In this document: in pieces, positions 1 to 12,660 of the stretch
Layout of the letters: each line of letters starts with the position of its first letter
Position numbering within the stretch: position 1 is the first letter of the stretch
Source of the DNA: Isoetes taiwanensis
Lineage: Eukaryota > Streptophyta > Lycopodiopsida > Isoetales > Isoetaceae
DNA: 64,000 nt
NCBI GenBank assembly: GCA_021234155.1
Contig: JAJEKV010000002.1
Location: 12,941,577-13,005,576, forward strand
Direction: 5' to 3'
Made by a program: the position numbers and the translations under genes
The notes under the pieces: model-generated
The model's database searches: none
What the model was told of the DNA's origin: nothing
The model's input: the letters and a program-made list of their open reading frames with translations, nothing else

Positions 1-623
1 TTTACGTATTGCTCCTCCACAGATAATAACATTATCAAAAAGTCTTCTTGTTTGCTTGACATACTCCAGTATTGATGCACGTATTGACCGCAGCCAGAAG
101 TGCAATTAACATGTAGGATCTCCTCATATTATTGAAGGCCTTTCACAGATCCGCTTGCCTGCGTTTGGCCAACAACATGTGTTTCTCTCCTTCACTTCCT
201 TATAACGCTCTCGTATAATTAACCGCCGGCTTAATTTTGGTATCGGATTCTCGATATACAAACTATTGATAAAGTTCGACCGCAATAACAAAAAGCATTA
301 AAGACATGTTAGCAGATGTCGGCAAACCAGATGCCAAAAGATTATTGAACTATACTATACAATTAATGTATGTTCTATACGTCCATCCAACAAATGGCAT
401 CGACTGTTATCAGACATCTAACGCATATCTAATGTAATATCAAGACATCTAATGTACAGCCAATGGCCTAATCGACCGTTATCAGACATCCAATGTACAT
501 CCAAAGTACATCTAATGTACATCTAATTAATGTTCCAATATAGCATCACATTAATGTTACAATATTAGTACAACTAATGTACATATGTATGATTTGTTTG
601 GCTTCATTACCTGAAAGTACACA
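1..623 (-). mobile_element. End of DNA transposon, copy A (runs off left edge)
   Basis: The reverse complement of this stretch matches 33766-34420 almost base for base over most of its length, including the boundary sequence around GTAATGAAGCCAAACAAAT and a series of ATGTACAT-type repeats. The two copies face away from each other. The part nearest position 1 matches the sequence just before the transposase of copy B, so the transposase of this copy should lie left of the window. No coding region is seen in the 623 bp. The similarity stops near 623, which I take as the outer end of the element. Confidence 0.8.
370..590. repeat. Subterminal ATGTACAT-type repeats of copy A
   Basis: Repeated short units such as ACATCTAATGTACAT occur here, usually spaced 10 to 30 bp. 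The same units recur in copy B at 33800-34030. Dense subterminal repeats near an element end are typical binding sites for transposon-encoded proteins in plant CACTA-like and related DNA transposons. Binding is inferred, not shown. Confidence 0.6.
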
Positions 624-3600
624 CTAAAATGTAAATGATGTAATTTTGATATTCAAGTACATGTAAATGCAACTTACATATGTATGCTAAATGGCGTATA
701 TTCAAAAGTACCAATAGCACATCATCAGCAAGATTTCTGCTACTATGTAAACAATGTAAAATGTAAACAATGTAAATGCAATATTTCATGAAACCATGTG
801 TATTCATTAACATGGTCACCGAACGTAATCCAGAATGTACGTAAGAAAGTCAAGAAATTTTGGAAGAAAACATAATCTCCAAAATCAATTGATTCAATTA
901 CAAGAGCAAACCCGTGAGATATCAAGGTATTGTATTGCTTGTGTTCTCCTCTTCATGACATCTCTAACCTTTGGTAACCCTTTATTGTCAAGCCAAAAAT
1001 TCACTTAACCCTACATTTTATCAAATCATCACTTATTTGATCTTGGCATCCTTCCCGCTTAAAGCCCATACATTTGCTCCACTTAATGACATTATCTCTT
1101 CTTGCCGCAGCTTGATACCCTTGGCTATCTTAGCAATTTTTGAAGAAACATTTTGTTTATATCTCCTTTTTCCAACACCACATAACAGTGGAATGTTTTG
1201 CGTACCAATTTATCTTTTAAGCATAGCAAACTTCTTTACTTCTTGAAGCCCATCTTTCAAGTTTTCTGATCATTGATTTCATAACAATAACTTCGGAAGG
1301 ATTTCCACCATGTGCGTTCAAAAAAGAAAAGCCTGCCATTCTTGCAACGAGTACAAAACTAATCTTTGATTCGCTGCTGGGCCAGAATCTAATCAATTCG
1401 GCCAACACGCTGCTTTATTTGTTTTAGGCATAACACCGCCAATGTCGGCATACTTTGGCGCTTAGAACCATCACTTCCATTGGAATTCCCTACCCTCCAT
1501 GAACATTGAAATTGATTTTGTATTTTTGTAGATCCACTGGCATGTGTTTGTTTCTCTCGAATTCGCTCGTTCGCCCCGGGTGAGGGGACTTTGCGAGACG
1601 ACCACCCTAATCTGCTGGTTCTGGTGGTTAACCAAGAATTTCTAATCGCCGTGATGTCTTGCAATCATCGCGATATCCGGACATACAAACGCATAAACCA
1701 TAGTATCTTTGATGGCATACCAAAATGTACCCCAAAAAGCACAAATTGCCCTCTTCAATTCAAGATTTGGCGTAATGCATACCCTTTCATGCTTTACCCA
1801 AGACTTCCGCGCGGTTGAACTAACAGACACAGCGTGGGCAAGTTAGAGCACCGCACCAAAGATCCCACTGCCCCGGCCATCTAGAGGTATAACTCCAATG
1901 TGGACAAACCACACTATCTTAACTTCTTTAATACAACCAGAAAGAACACTACGTTTGATTCTTTCTGATAGTGTATTTTGCAAGGCCGTGAGCATAATTT
2001 TTAATTTCATCTGTGGTGCTGGATAACTGATTCCGCATCCGTGAGTCTTTATTGGCATCTATGAGGACGCACACGTAACCGCCTACCAAAGGTGTTCAGA
2101 GCCCCATGCACTAGTCTACCACTAAAATTGCAGCATCACAGGATCCCGCCGGAGACATTGACCAAAGGTTCTCGCGAACGATCATCCTCAAGAACGCCAC
2201 CGCCCCGTGACCTAATGAAGAAGACGCAGACGGGAGACCGAGTTATGGTCGGAAGCTCAGAATGCTAATAGACTAGCATACCAAGGCTTGCCGGAATCAT
2301 GGCAAAACCAGTCACCGCCATATGCTCCTGGCCCTCGTAAAAATGGTGGCTGCTGTGAACATGAGTGTTTGATTTCCTCGTGGTTCGCTTGGCCTGCTTC
2401 GATGAATAAGAGATTTTGTATCAGGTTCAAAGTGACCCGCTAAGCAGAGGCCTAAAGGGGATTCTTGATAGCTTGACCGCTTCCGTCCTGACACATGCAG
2501 CCTCGCCAAGGTAGAGGGCGCGTGCCGTTGTTGAAGAAGCCGTGAGATCCACCAAATCCAGATGCCCCAAGCCCACCCATGGAATACATGCACCAAGAAT
2601 ACACAATTCACCTGGACGCTCTGATGATCCCAATTTCACGCCAACGCCTCGGCAGAGCCAAGGAGATCCTATGCGGGTGCTTCTTCTAGCCATGGCCCCG
2701 CTGGCGCGAACCCGATCCCTCATGTGGAACCTCATCCCGGCGCGGTCCCCTCAATTTTGTGTGATTATAATGTAAATTGTAATAATAATACTTTTGTAAA
2801 TGCATTCTCTTCCCAGTCCTTGCCCTGCTAGGCAAAATTTTTTTATAATCAAATTCATAAACTTAGAAATTTTAAATAATAATTTTGTGATGCCGCGTTT
2901 CTTTTGGCTTCATTATATGCACCGTTAGTATTTCTAAGGGCCAATAGTTTGCACTTTAGATGCATTTTTTTCTAAATGGCTCATAATTGCTCAAAAATCT
3001 TATAAAATGGACTTAAAAAGGATTTTCATTCCTAATTGGAATCACTAAATTTCCATTATAATGAAATTGTGCTTGTATGTATGTATACTGTAATATGCCC
3101 TTTATATTCCATACATGAGGAGAGAGTTTGCCCTTTATGACAAAACCGCGCCCAGGAGACATTGAAGCAGAATAAACTGCGCAACTTGCTAGTCCCATAG
3201 CCCATTGTCCTTTGTGGACGCATAAAACCCATCTCCACTTGGTCACCATTTTATTCTTATTCTAAACTCATGATATCGAGTCAGTTTTAAGTATGACAAT
3301 TTAAGGATAAGAGTGTGATTATGTAATGTGTTCCCTACAAAGTAGTTTTAGTACCCTATATGATTCTTAAGATTTCGATTGCTAAATCTAACGGATGTAC
3401 CCAATGTTTTGGGTAGAATTTCAAAAAGTAGTTGGTTTTAAATATGCCACGTTATTTGAGGGTATGATAATGTAGAAGTTCATGATATCTAATGGCACGC
3501 AAGGATCGACCTAATACATGACCCTGTAAAGTTATATTAATTATAAAGACTTGCAATTATACATGATTAATATATATATTGATCTTTTGACATGTAGTCC

Positions 3601-6029
3601 AAGTATTAAATTGAGGTACAGCCCTCAATGCAGATATACTTGCAATTAAAGGATCCATATAGTGCAGCTCCACCTCCTCGCAGGAAAACAACCTAGCAAA
3701 ACATGAAATTGTGCCTTTTAACAATTGTACACCAACTAAATGAGGTCTAATTGAACATGCATGGAAAATGAGAAGGGCACTATTCCTATATTATAGGTTG
3801 TTGACCCTTGTGAAAGGTGGTATAGAAATATATACTACCTTGTATAATCCCTATGCAAAGAGTCAGATGTAACAATTCGAGACGTTTTTACACCCATCTG
3901 CTTTTCACCAACAAACCTCGACGCACCAAATTACACCTGAAACCACAAACGACACCATTCAAAGCCCACAACACACCTCCTCCTCCCCCCTCAAATCCCA
4001 CCCTTGTTTTTGCCTTACTTAAGCCAAAGGTATTGATCCAAGAGCTTATATATGAAAGAAATTAATGTAAAGCACCTTCAATTAAACTTTATGTTTGCAT
4101 ACAACAAAACAGTATATAGTTAGCTAAACGTTATATTAGAATTGTATTTATATAGACATTTCATCAGTTGCATTTATAGGGTTCCAATTGGTTAACAATT
4201 AGTATTTTATGTACACGAAATTAATCTTCATCATTTATATAATTCTATTTATGCCTAACAATCAACAACATTTTAGCCATATAGAAGATGGCTCATGACA
4301 TTGAACTACAACTGCGGCGGCGTTGAATATCTACTCATTTATATTCAATCTTAGCAATGTCTTCCTCATTCGCTCACTCTTAAAAGGCACATAAGCATGA
4401 ACATTGAACACCAATGTCAATGTTTCTTATATGTAATCTAATGCGAAAAGGTGAAGATAGCAGCATTCTCACCTCGTGAAGCAGAAATTTAAGAAAAACA
4501 ATGACCATCACCAACGGTTTACCCAATCGTGATCATTAATGTACTCATCGACTGATCAACGACGCTGATCGATCATCAACGCATTCACCGACATCACAGA
4601 TCATCTAATCATTTCATCAATGTATTCAAAATACATGCTCGTGATCTTCAAACGCCTAGGTGTTTAAGAAACATTAAAAAGAAAAAGTGCCACATCAAAT
4701 TAGAAGCCCTCCGCATCGCATTGATTATAGCATTGGGTAAATAACAACAGGATAAAGCAAAAGAGAATTTATTTGCTTCTCAAGACAGCTACGTACATAT
4801 CGCAAATTATACAATTGAAAGGTTCTAATCTAATACATACAATGATCGCATCATGACGAAAGCGTGTAAGGCCCTAACTTGATGAAAATCAAAAACACAT
4901 CAATGTATTATTACCGGCAAGAAACTTGATCCACTAAGCTAAACGCTTAGGAATTAAGCATGACAAAGAATCCGCAAGAATCGATGATTCCGTGTCAATA
5001 AAATTGTGAAAATCACTCTTCAAGGTCACCATTAACCGTAAAGCGTAGATGAAGGGGAGATGAGGCGAGGACTGAACGATTCCGAAAATGTTTAGAAGGC
5101 GCTTCAATGCATCACCAAAGCTTTACAGATATAATTGACTAACACTATGTCAGATTGCAAAACGCTGGACAATGAAAGTTGACAAGGGGCGTAGCGAGAG
5201 ACTCCAATGAAGGTTGCATCGAAGAAATTTCGAAAGTAGAGCCGCTAATATTTGCTATCTAAGCAAATAATGCAATATTCTCGAATCATGTGAAATATCC
5301 AGGCCGTGATACCCCGCGAAACTATTATGACCAAATGAGTATTATCATTCCGGGAATGGAATTGGAATAAAGAATTAAACGTAATTTAACGAGATGTTAG
5401 ATCCGGAGTAATAATTTGTGGTTGCCCTGATTTAGCAGGCATTGTGATGAGCCGATGTTCTGTAGTCGTGAAATTGAGGGGTAAAAGTGGCGGCCCGTCA
5501 CCGATTCGACATAAGGGATGGAATAGCGGAAAATTACCGCGGCGATCAGCCCGGGCGCCGTGATTCTTGAGCCGACATCTCCCCTGATCAAACCGCAGTC
5601 AGGCTTGATGCATCCGCGTTTCAAAAATTGGTGCATCGTCGGAGCCAGCATCGAAGCAACAAGAAAAGAATCGAAGCACGGAAGCCATCGCCGAATACCA
5701 TGAAACCACCATAGCACTAATTATATACTGCCTAAACGTGAGTCTCGTGAGGCGATTTGTATCCACATACATTGATGCTGTCCGTGACTTTGCCTCTAAC
5801 GTTTCCACATTGCTGTCTATTTGGAGGTTCCTATGAACTGACCCACCCTATTTTCCGAACGTCCACGGCCAGCTGTAAGTAGCCTCTACGCTGCTAATGA
5901 CAAGGTGGTTTTGTTGTTAAAGGCAGCTTTGATTTTTCCGGAAATGCAAAATCATTTTGGAGCACCCCACCTGCACTCTTTTGTAGCCGCATCATCTCTA
6001 AGTGAAGAATGAGCAACCCACCTGCACAA
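624..6029. other. No recognisable gene; old AT-rich sequence
   Basis: I looked at all frames and find only short open frames without recognisable motifs. The sequence is AT-rich, with somewhat GC-richer patches around 1550-2760 and 5400-5700. No RNA gene or intact mobile element was recognised. It is probably decayed repeat DNA. Confidence 0.5.
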
Positions 6030-6172
6030 CTGTGAAGATTGAGCGTAGAGCCGGTTCCTACTAGAGAGAGGTATGCCGCTTATGGTAAATAGGCGCCCTT
6101 TGAACTGCAGGTGCAGGCGGACTTCCAACCTCACTATTATACCAAGTCCACCATGAGAATGTGCCCTAAATA
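6030..6172 (+). repeat. Dispersed repeat, copy 1
   Basis: This stretch resembles 8884-9018. Shared blocks include TGAAGATTGAG near the start, TTTGAACT in the middle, and GAATGTGCCCT at the end, in the same order and spacing. It looks like an old dispersed repeat of unknown class. Confidence 0.45.
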
Positions 6173-8883
6173 GATTCTGTAAAGGGAAGCATAGTACAAG
6201 CATGTATGGATCGGTTTATTTATTTATTTACAGCTTCTAACACACAATTTTAGCTTGAAGATTTAAGGAAGAATGGCAGCTTGTGCTTAACACCACAAGA
6301 AACCACAAACTTTTATTTTGTTTTCACATTCCACCTAATGGTACTCTAAATGCCATGCTTATCTGATTAAAAGACAAATGAAGCTTCTAATTTGCAATTT
6401 ACCATAGAGCTTGCTTCAACTATTTATAGTTTAGATTGCAAAATAATGGAGGAAGGCAAAGCAAGTGCATTGTCACAAAGATTATATTGTGCAAGTGAAG
6501 AAAGGAGCGGTATTGGCTATGATTTTGCATGGTTTAGGAGGTATTCAGATGCTTAAAATAGTATTATGCTAATGTCACTAAATGTGGTGTGGATGTAGTC
6601 ATTTATTTTTCTCATATAGGAAACGTCAAATTTATATGCTAGGGTAGGGTGATCGGGTATTTGGCTTAAGTTCTTCCGATGGGCGTATGCTTGGCGAGCG
6701 GTAGAGTTTTAACCGTGCAATGGCGTGAGTTAACTGGGTCATGCTGCTTTACATGGTAGAGTTCAGGCCATAACCACATTATTAATCTACGGAGTTAACT
6801 GCAAGAAGATATCCAACAACAGAAGTTAATCCGGCAAAGGATTAATCTAGAGTTAATATGGCAGGGTTCAAGGCACGAGGCGTAGTTTTATGCAGAATCC
6901 GACAGGCAATGCTTTGAGCTAGGCTATGGCTATAGCAAAAGCATTTGGGCTATAGCCAAAGCATCTTCTGTCTGGCCGTAAGGCAAAAAATAGGACTTCG
7001 GTGTGTGTTTCTTTCTTCACAAGCATTCTCATTTTACTCAGAGACATGTTTAGCTGCAAATAAGTTCTGAGTATGGCCTCTGTGGTAGTGGAGTTCCCCG
7101 CCATGACCCAATCTCTTCAACTGGACGGCTTGCCCTCGATTAATCTAATTGCCCCTCTTTCTCCCTGCTTAGATGCTCTTGAGGCATGCCGTGCCTCAAG
7201 TAGAATATCTATGTTGCAGAGTGTGCTTGTATTTGGCTCAAATAAATTTTCTCGTTTAAAATATGATGGAGCATTGTTGTTTCATCTAAGGTTTTCGAAC
7301 TGCTTTTGGGCAGGGTTTGCCCTAATGATCTCTAAATTCACAACTATTTAAATAAAAGTCAATTACTTAAATGAAACCGTCCATTTAAAAACTCTCAAGC
7401 AGTATAATAGCATCGATCCGAAGCCCCTGACGCTTATCTCCGGGCAGGACGGTTTTACAGTATAAGTACACCCATATTCAGGCCTGCTATCTGCCGCTTC
7501 TTCACGTTAAAGACTTCTCCTGACCATTGCTTCCTCCCTTCCTCACCGACGGTTTAAGCGCTTTGTTTACGTCACATGTATTTCGTTTCTTATTAGCGCC
7601 CACCCCCTCGTGTCGCTTATAATCATGGTTTTACACACCCGCATGGTCGCTTTGTTCTCCTCTCATAATTCGTAAGTGGTGTTTATTTCACCCTGAGGGT
7701 GACACACTTTTTTATCATGTTCTTCTTCCACCCAATCGGGTGATGCTTTTTCCACCCTCGTGCGGTGATGCTATCTTCTTCGCCATGTATTGTTGATTTT
7801 CTCTCCTTAGCCACCAAGCATCATTTTGGGTGCTTGTTGTTGTGCAAAATTAAGCCGCTTGTCGCCATGCATGTTCTTGTTCTCCTTAACTCGCTAATGG
7901 GCAAGCCTTTTTATATGTTCCATTTCTTTTGCGGTGTATTATGTCGCCTCAGGTTCACCCTTCTTGCGCATACCATCCCCCCACTTCCTTCGATTCTAGG
8001 AAATCATCCAAGGTTGTTGGCTTACTATTTTTCATTAGGTTTTCCCCTAAAAACTGAAAAGGGCGGGGTTTTTCATCCCGATGAGAAGGTTTCACTACCC
8101 TTTCTATACCTTCTATGCACACTTTCTTCCCTCGGCGAGGTAGCCTCATTGTTCCTATCAGCTCCCATCTATATTATTCAAACATTGTATAATGTCATTG
8201 CGGATGAATGACAAGCCTAATTATCTTCGCTGGTTTTTTGTGTTCCTTTAAGCAGTCCCTTACCAATGGATATTAATGGCATTGATATTAAATGCATCAT
8301 TTAGCAAGGTACTTGTAGATATACACACACATGCTATTTAATGCTTCCTTGCTAGACACATCCATTTTGTTGACACATATTAATGTCTTATAGCCATTTA
8401 GGATTTATAGTTTGCAGCTTTGGGGTTATGACTTTAGGTTTTATGTGATGATGTATTTATCATATTGTCAATACAACAAATCATAACTTCTCGCTTTGGG
8501 GGTTTATGAGCGTATCTTGCAAGTTTATGTATGCTTATCATATTGTCATTACAACCAATGGAATAAAACATAACCACTAAGGTCCGATAGTGGTTTGAGG
8601 TTGTTTTGTATTTGACCCACACAATCAAACAATGGTGTCATGGCAAAGTGGGATCAAGTGAATCTACTCAAAGCGAGCAAATAATGCAATCTTACAAACC
8701 CTGCGTCACAAGGTAAGATTTGGCTTATTCTTTTAGATGATATGTTGCATGGGCAAATTCATGGACATAATCTCTTTGTAGCCTATGTTCCATTGTTGCT
8801 CACCTCACTAGCTTGCTAGGTCTTAGTGGCTGATGGAAGATGTTTCGCATAAGCATTGCATAAGAGAAAACCTATTCACCGCC
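6173..8883. other. No recognisable gene
   Basis: The longest open frame here (7765-8211, plus strand) is hydrophobic and low in recognisable motifs, and I do not regard it as a gene. The block around 7680-7790 contains repeated CCACCC...GGTGATGC words. Nothing else is supported. Confidence 0.45.
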
Positions 8884-9018
8884 AATGAAGATTGAGTGTA
8901 TAGTTCTCGGTTAGAGAAAGGTACTTCAGCTTTATGAAAATAGGAATCCTTTTGAACTTTGATTTCAACCTAACTTTTGCAGCCAAGTTCAGCTCATGGG
9001 AATGTGCCCTTTCCTAAA
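8884..9018 (+). repeat. Dispersed repeat, copy 2
   Basis: This is the partner of 6030-6172, in the same orientation. It is too diverged and too short to assign to a repeat class by eye. Confidence 0.45.
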
Positions 9019-9369
9019 GCAGCTAGCGCGCTTCATGTGAGGGACTTTTTTTTCTTTTTTTAATTGCATTTTTGCTACTATCTAAATTATAGTAAATGTT
9101 TTCCTCCAGATACTTTAACATGATTATGAGTATACTAGAAACATAGAATAAACTATATAGGCTATATGGCCCCTCTAGATTAGATATCTAAAGGTTTTTT
9201 TGATCCAAGCTTACAAATGCACACAAGTGCGTGTGCAATGACTCTCAAGAGTATTCTATGTCAAGATAGCCTGCCTACATGACAAATGTCACCTACAACC
9301 TCCAAATAATAAGATTATTCTGACTATGTATGTGGGCAAAATTTGAATCCTGCATAAACTTTATGCCAT

Positions 9370-10845
9370 AGTCAGGACGCCTCTCTACTCGTATAATGCG
9401 GCCGCACTGCATACAAACAGAGTTCATCCCCCGCACCAGCTCCACACCGACACAGGCTCCTCTCCACATGTCACCGCGGACCGCCTAGAGTCCACACAAA
9501 GGGGAAGAGTGAAGGGCCTACTTTACCCCTCGCCTCGTGGCCTACCTAGCCGTAAGCGCAACATACAATGAAATATAAACATCATATATCCACCTCTCAA
9601 GGGTGGCACACATCAACATCTCGCATAGACAAAGATCAAAGACAATACAAAGGGGAGTTCCTACCCAAGGTCGCATCTGTGGGATGACTGATTAGCTTGG
9701 GTCTCCTGTCGCATGTAATCCGCGACAATGGATTGGCCGGTATAAGAACATGGCTTAGGGTTGTCCACTCCATCCGCCCTTTGCACACTGCGCAGTAGGT
9801 TGAAGTGTTGGGACTCGGATCAGGCACCCGCCGGCAAGTGCATAGCCAAAGGGGCCATTCCTCGGGTTACATCTCCCAGTCCCGAGCGGGGCAAGTAGGG
9901 ATCACTCCCTCTCCGTGAGATCTACATGCTAACCCGGGAGGTGACTAGGAGGGCCACGCCTATTCACTTCAACCCACCGAGAGTGACGCATCACTCCACG
10001 CAGGCTTCCAGCCCATGCCTTATCCACACTCCGCAGCCATTAGACCTAGTCACTCCGATCCCCGGGTAGGCCTTGGTACACAACTGTGAGAGGGATCTGG
10101 CCATGGCTAGAAATACCAACCTCATTCTAAGCCAGCCCGCCTTCACCGCAACCAGGTGGGCCTTGTAATACGTGCCAAATCTAGTAATGCACTAAGAGGA
10201 CTAGCTAGAGCATCTACTAAGCTTTAAGTCTCTACCCCCTTCCCAATACAATGAGTCCACAGAATAAGCATCCGTCAGCTCATCATTCGGAATATAAGAA
10301 ATAAGAACTAATCTAATATATAGAGTTAGGTTCTTTATATCAATCTCGTGATCTATTTTGGCTGCTATAGCGATGAATAGGCTAAACCTACCGGTTCGCT
10401 GAAATGCGTTTAGGCTATTCAATCGCACCAAATACCTGATCCCCCTCGTCTACCTCTTGATCCGGCTAGCGCCCATAAGCCCTGCTTTTGCTTCAGATGC
10501 GGTCGGAAGGATCCGACAAGTCAAAGGCATTTGTAGCAGATCGTGGGAGTTGGAATTACCTCAGCGCACGACCTGAGCTTGGGAGGCTTGCGGGCCAAAA
10601 AAGGAATGTTAGTTTGGTGCCTAAGTGGCGCTATCAAGCAGTTTAGGGTTTCCATGACTTCTGGTCTACCTTTACTGCCAGCGTCAAAAGGTGCGCGATT
10701 GCTAAGTAAAAATTATTGCAAGTTATTCCCCAGGGCGCCCTTGTTGGGTACACGCCGGCGCATTATCGCCGATCGGATTCGCTGTACGTAAAGGTGGATT
10801 GCCATAATTTATACCTTTTGAGACCGTGAGTATCGTGACCGAACG
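9370..10845 (-). mobile_element. Diverged LTR copy, same family as 45890-47356
   Basis: Long blocks align with the LTR at 45890-47356 in the same orientation, for example GTTCATCCCCCGCACCAG near the left end, ATTAGACCTAGTCACTC in the middle, and CCAATACAATGAGTCCACAG further right. Many small gaps and substitutions separate the two, so this is an older copy. The left flank has a weak trace of a primer-binding site (8 of 12 positions by eye). I see no histone-like sequence or 68-bp palindromes beside it. It is best described as a solo or truncated LTR. Confidence 0.7.
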
Positions 10846-11965
10846 CCACATTCCCCACCTTGAATTGATGCCGCCCGCAGCATCATGGGTCTCCCCACCT
10901 GAAATCTTCTTAACCTGCAATCAACCTCATGCATAGGACATACTTATTACTACAGTTATACATTTAATAGAATTACCTCAAGGTAATATTTATAGAACAT
11001 CTTATATTATAATGTTTTAGTGTAAGTACGACCACTCTAAATTTGACGGGTCTGATTCAATCCCCTCGCCACATGGCGCCATCTCGCCATTCTCCTTCCT
11101 TCTTTTTTCCTCCTTCTTTCGAGATCCAATGGAGGGTTATTAGCGTTGAAAGAGCATTTAAAAATCCTCGCCGCACAGAAGTCCTGCACCTTCGGACGTT
11201 TGAGGTTTTGATGCTGCCAGACTTCCTTTGATGCTCCCTTTGGTGGGGGAAGTAAAAACATGGCTTACATCAGTCTTCAAGGTAGCAGAGAAGGAAAGGA
11301 TGTGCCAGAGTTTGAATACATTCCCAATCCGTGGCTCACCCTCGCAGCTTGGATTATAATATAGGAGGATGAGGATGCAGTAGCATGGGTAGCATGGCTA
11401 CGTGTAACTTGATATGATTATAAACGCCGTGCACTCCTATTACTCCATCCTTTTCACGCCACAGCGCATTAAAATCAGATGTGCCGCAGGAATCCGCGGC
11501 TCTTCTGCACCGTGTCACTACGAAGGCTATAAAGCCGGCTATTGAGCCGCTCTTTTATATCTAAAACAAGTGGGAATTTAGCTATGGTTGACGAGTTGCT
11601 AACATATTAGAATTTGCCTGATACTAGATGTTCTGGAGCAGTTGGAACTCAAAATATCCTTGGTAAGTGACCTTATAGCTTTTTTTAGGTTATGTAACCG
11701 TATGTAGATGGAGAAAAAGCTTAGGGTTTTTACCATTTCTCAGCTGAGAAGAGCTGAAGGATGAGAGAACTGACATCCTTAGTCCAGAAGACGTTTAGCT
11801 TTCCTAAAAATGGTCTATGTGCAACCGTGGTCTATGTGCAATTGGCTCAAGCAGAGTCCTTGCGATATAAATTGCTTGGTGGGTTGGCCATTCAAAGGTG
11901 CTACATTTTCTAATAGTATATAAGGCATGGTATCTTAACATACTAAATATTATCTCTATTTTATG
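10846..11965. other. No recognisable gene
   Basis: Only short open frames occur here, none with a motif I recognise. No repeat structure was noticed. Confidence 0.45.
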
Positions 11966-12660
11966 TCATGCTATAGTGTTCTTAGGTTTATCACGGAAAG
12001 TGGTGCTAAGGGTTGTGAGATAGATTTGAGCTCTGCCATATTGCTTACAGAAGAGTTGAAATTTATCTCATCTAAGTCATGCTGAATGTTTACGTAGCTT
12101 ATCAACAGTGGTAAAGTCAGGGCGTAACCTGCAAAATTTATGAAATTCAAGGATGGATACATGATATCATCCGAAAGTGCTGTGAATCAGCACAAAATGT
12201 GTTGGGAATCAAGGTTAAGATCATGCTGGATTGAGATTTAAAGGGTAAACAAGGTCCAATGAGCATGCTATGGTGTTTTTAGGTTTATCATGGAAAGTGG
12301 TGCCAAGGGTTGTGAGGTAGATTTGAGCTCTGCCTTATTGCTTACAGAAGAGTTGAAAATATCTTATCTAAGTCATGAGAAATGCTTATGTAGGTATTAT
12401 TAGTGGTAAACGCAGGGCTTAACATGCAAAATTTATGAAATTCAAGGATGGAACAATGATATCATCGAGAAATCTTGTGAATGAGTATATTGACAATGCT
12501 AAGACATGTCCATTTATGTCAGGTAAGTGTATTTGAATTTGTTTGTTGTTATTTTTGAGAATCGAGAGTTTAAATGATCTAAGAAATTTCACAGGGTGTG
12601 TTGGGAATCAAGGTTGAGATCATGTTCGATTGAGATCCAAAAGGTAAACAAGGTCCAATG
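11966..12660 (+). repeat. Direct duplication of about 300 bp
   Basis: The unit starting near 11966 (around CATGCTATAGTGTTCTTAGG) is repeated from about 12262. Long shared blocks include GATTTGAGCTCTGCC and AATTTATGAAATTCAAGGAT. The second copy carries roughly 100 extra bases near 12485-12594 before resuming with GTGTTGGGAATCAAGGTT. It is a tandem duplication followed by an insertion, or an insertion before the duplication. Confidence 0.75.

Noticed and set aside
7765-8211. 148-codon plus-strand frame
   Set aside because: Hydrophobic, cysteine- and leucine-rich without domain, promoter or neighbouring exon evidence; probably chance.
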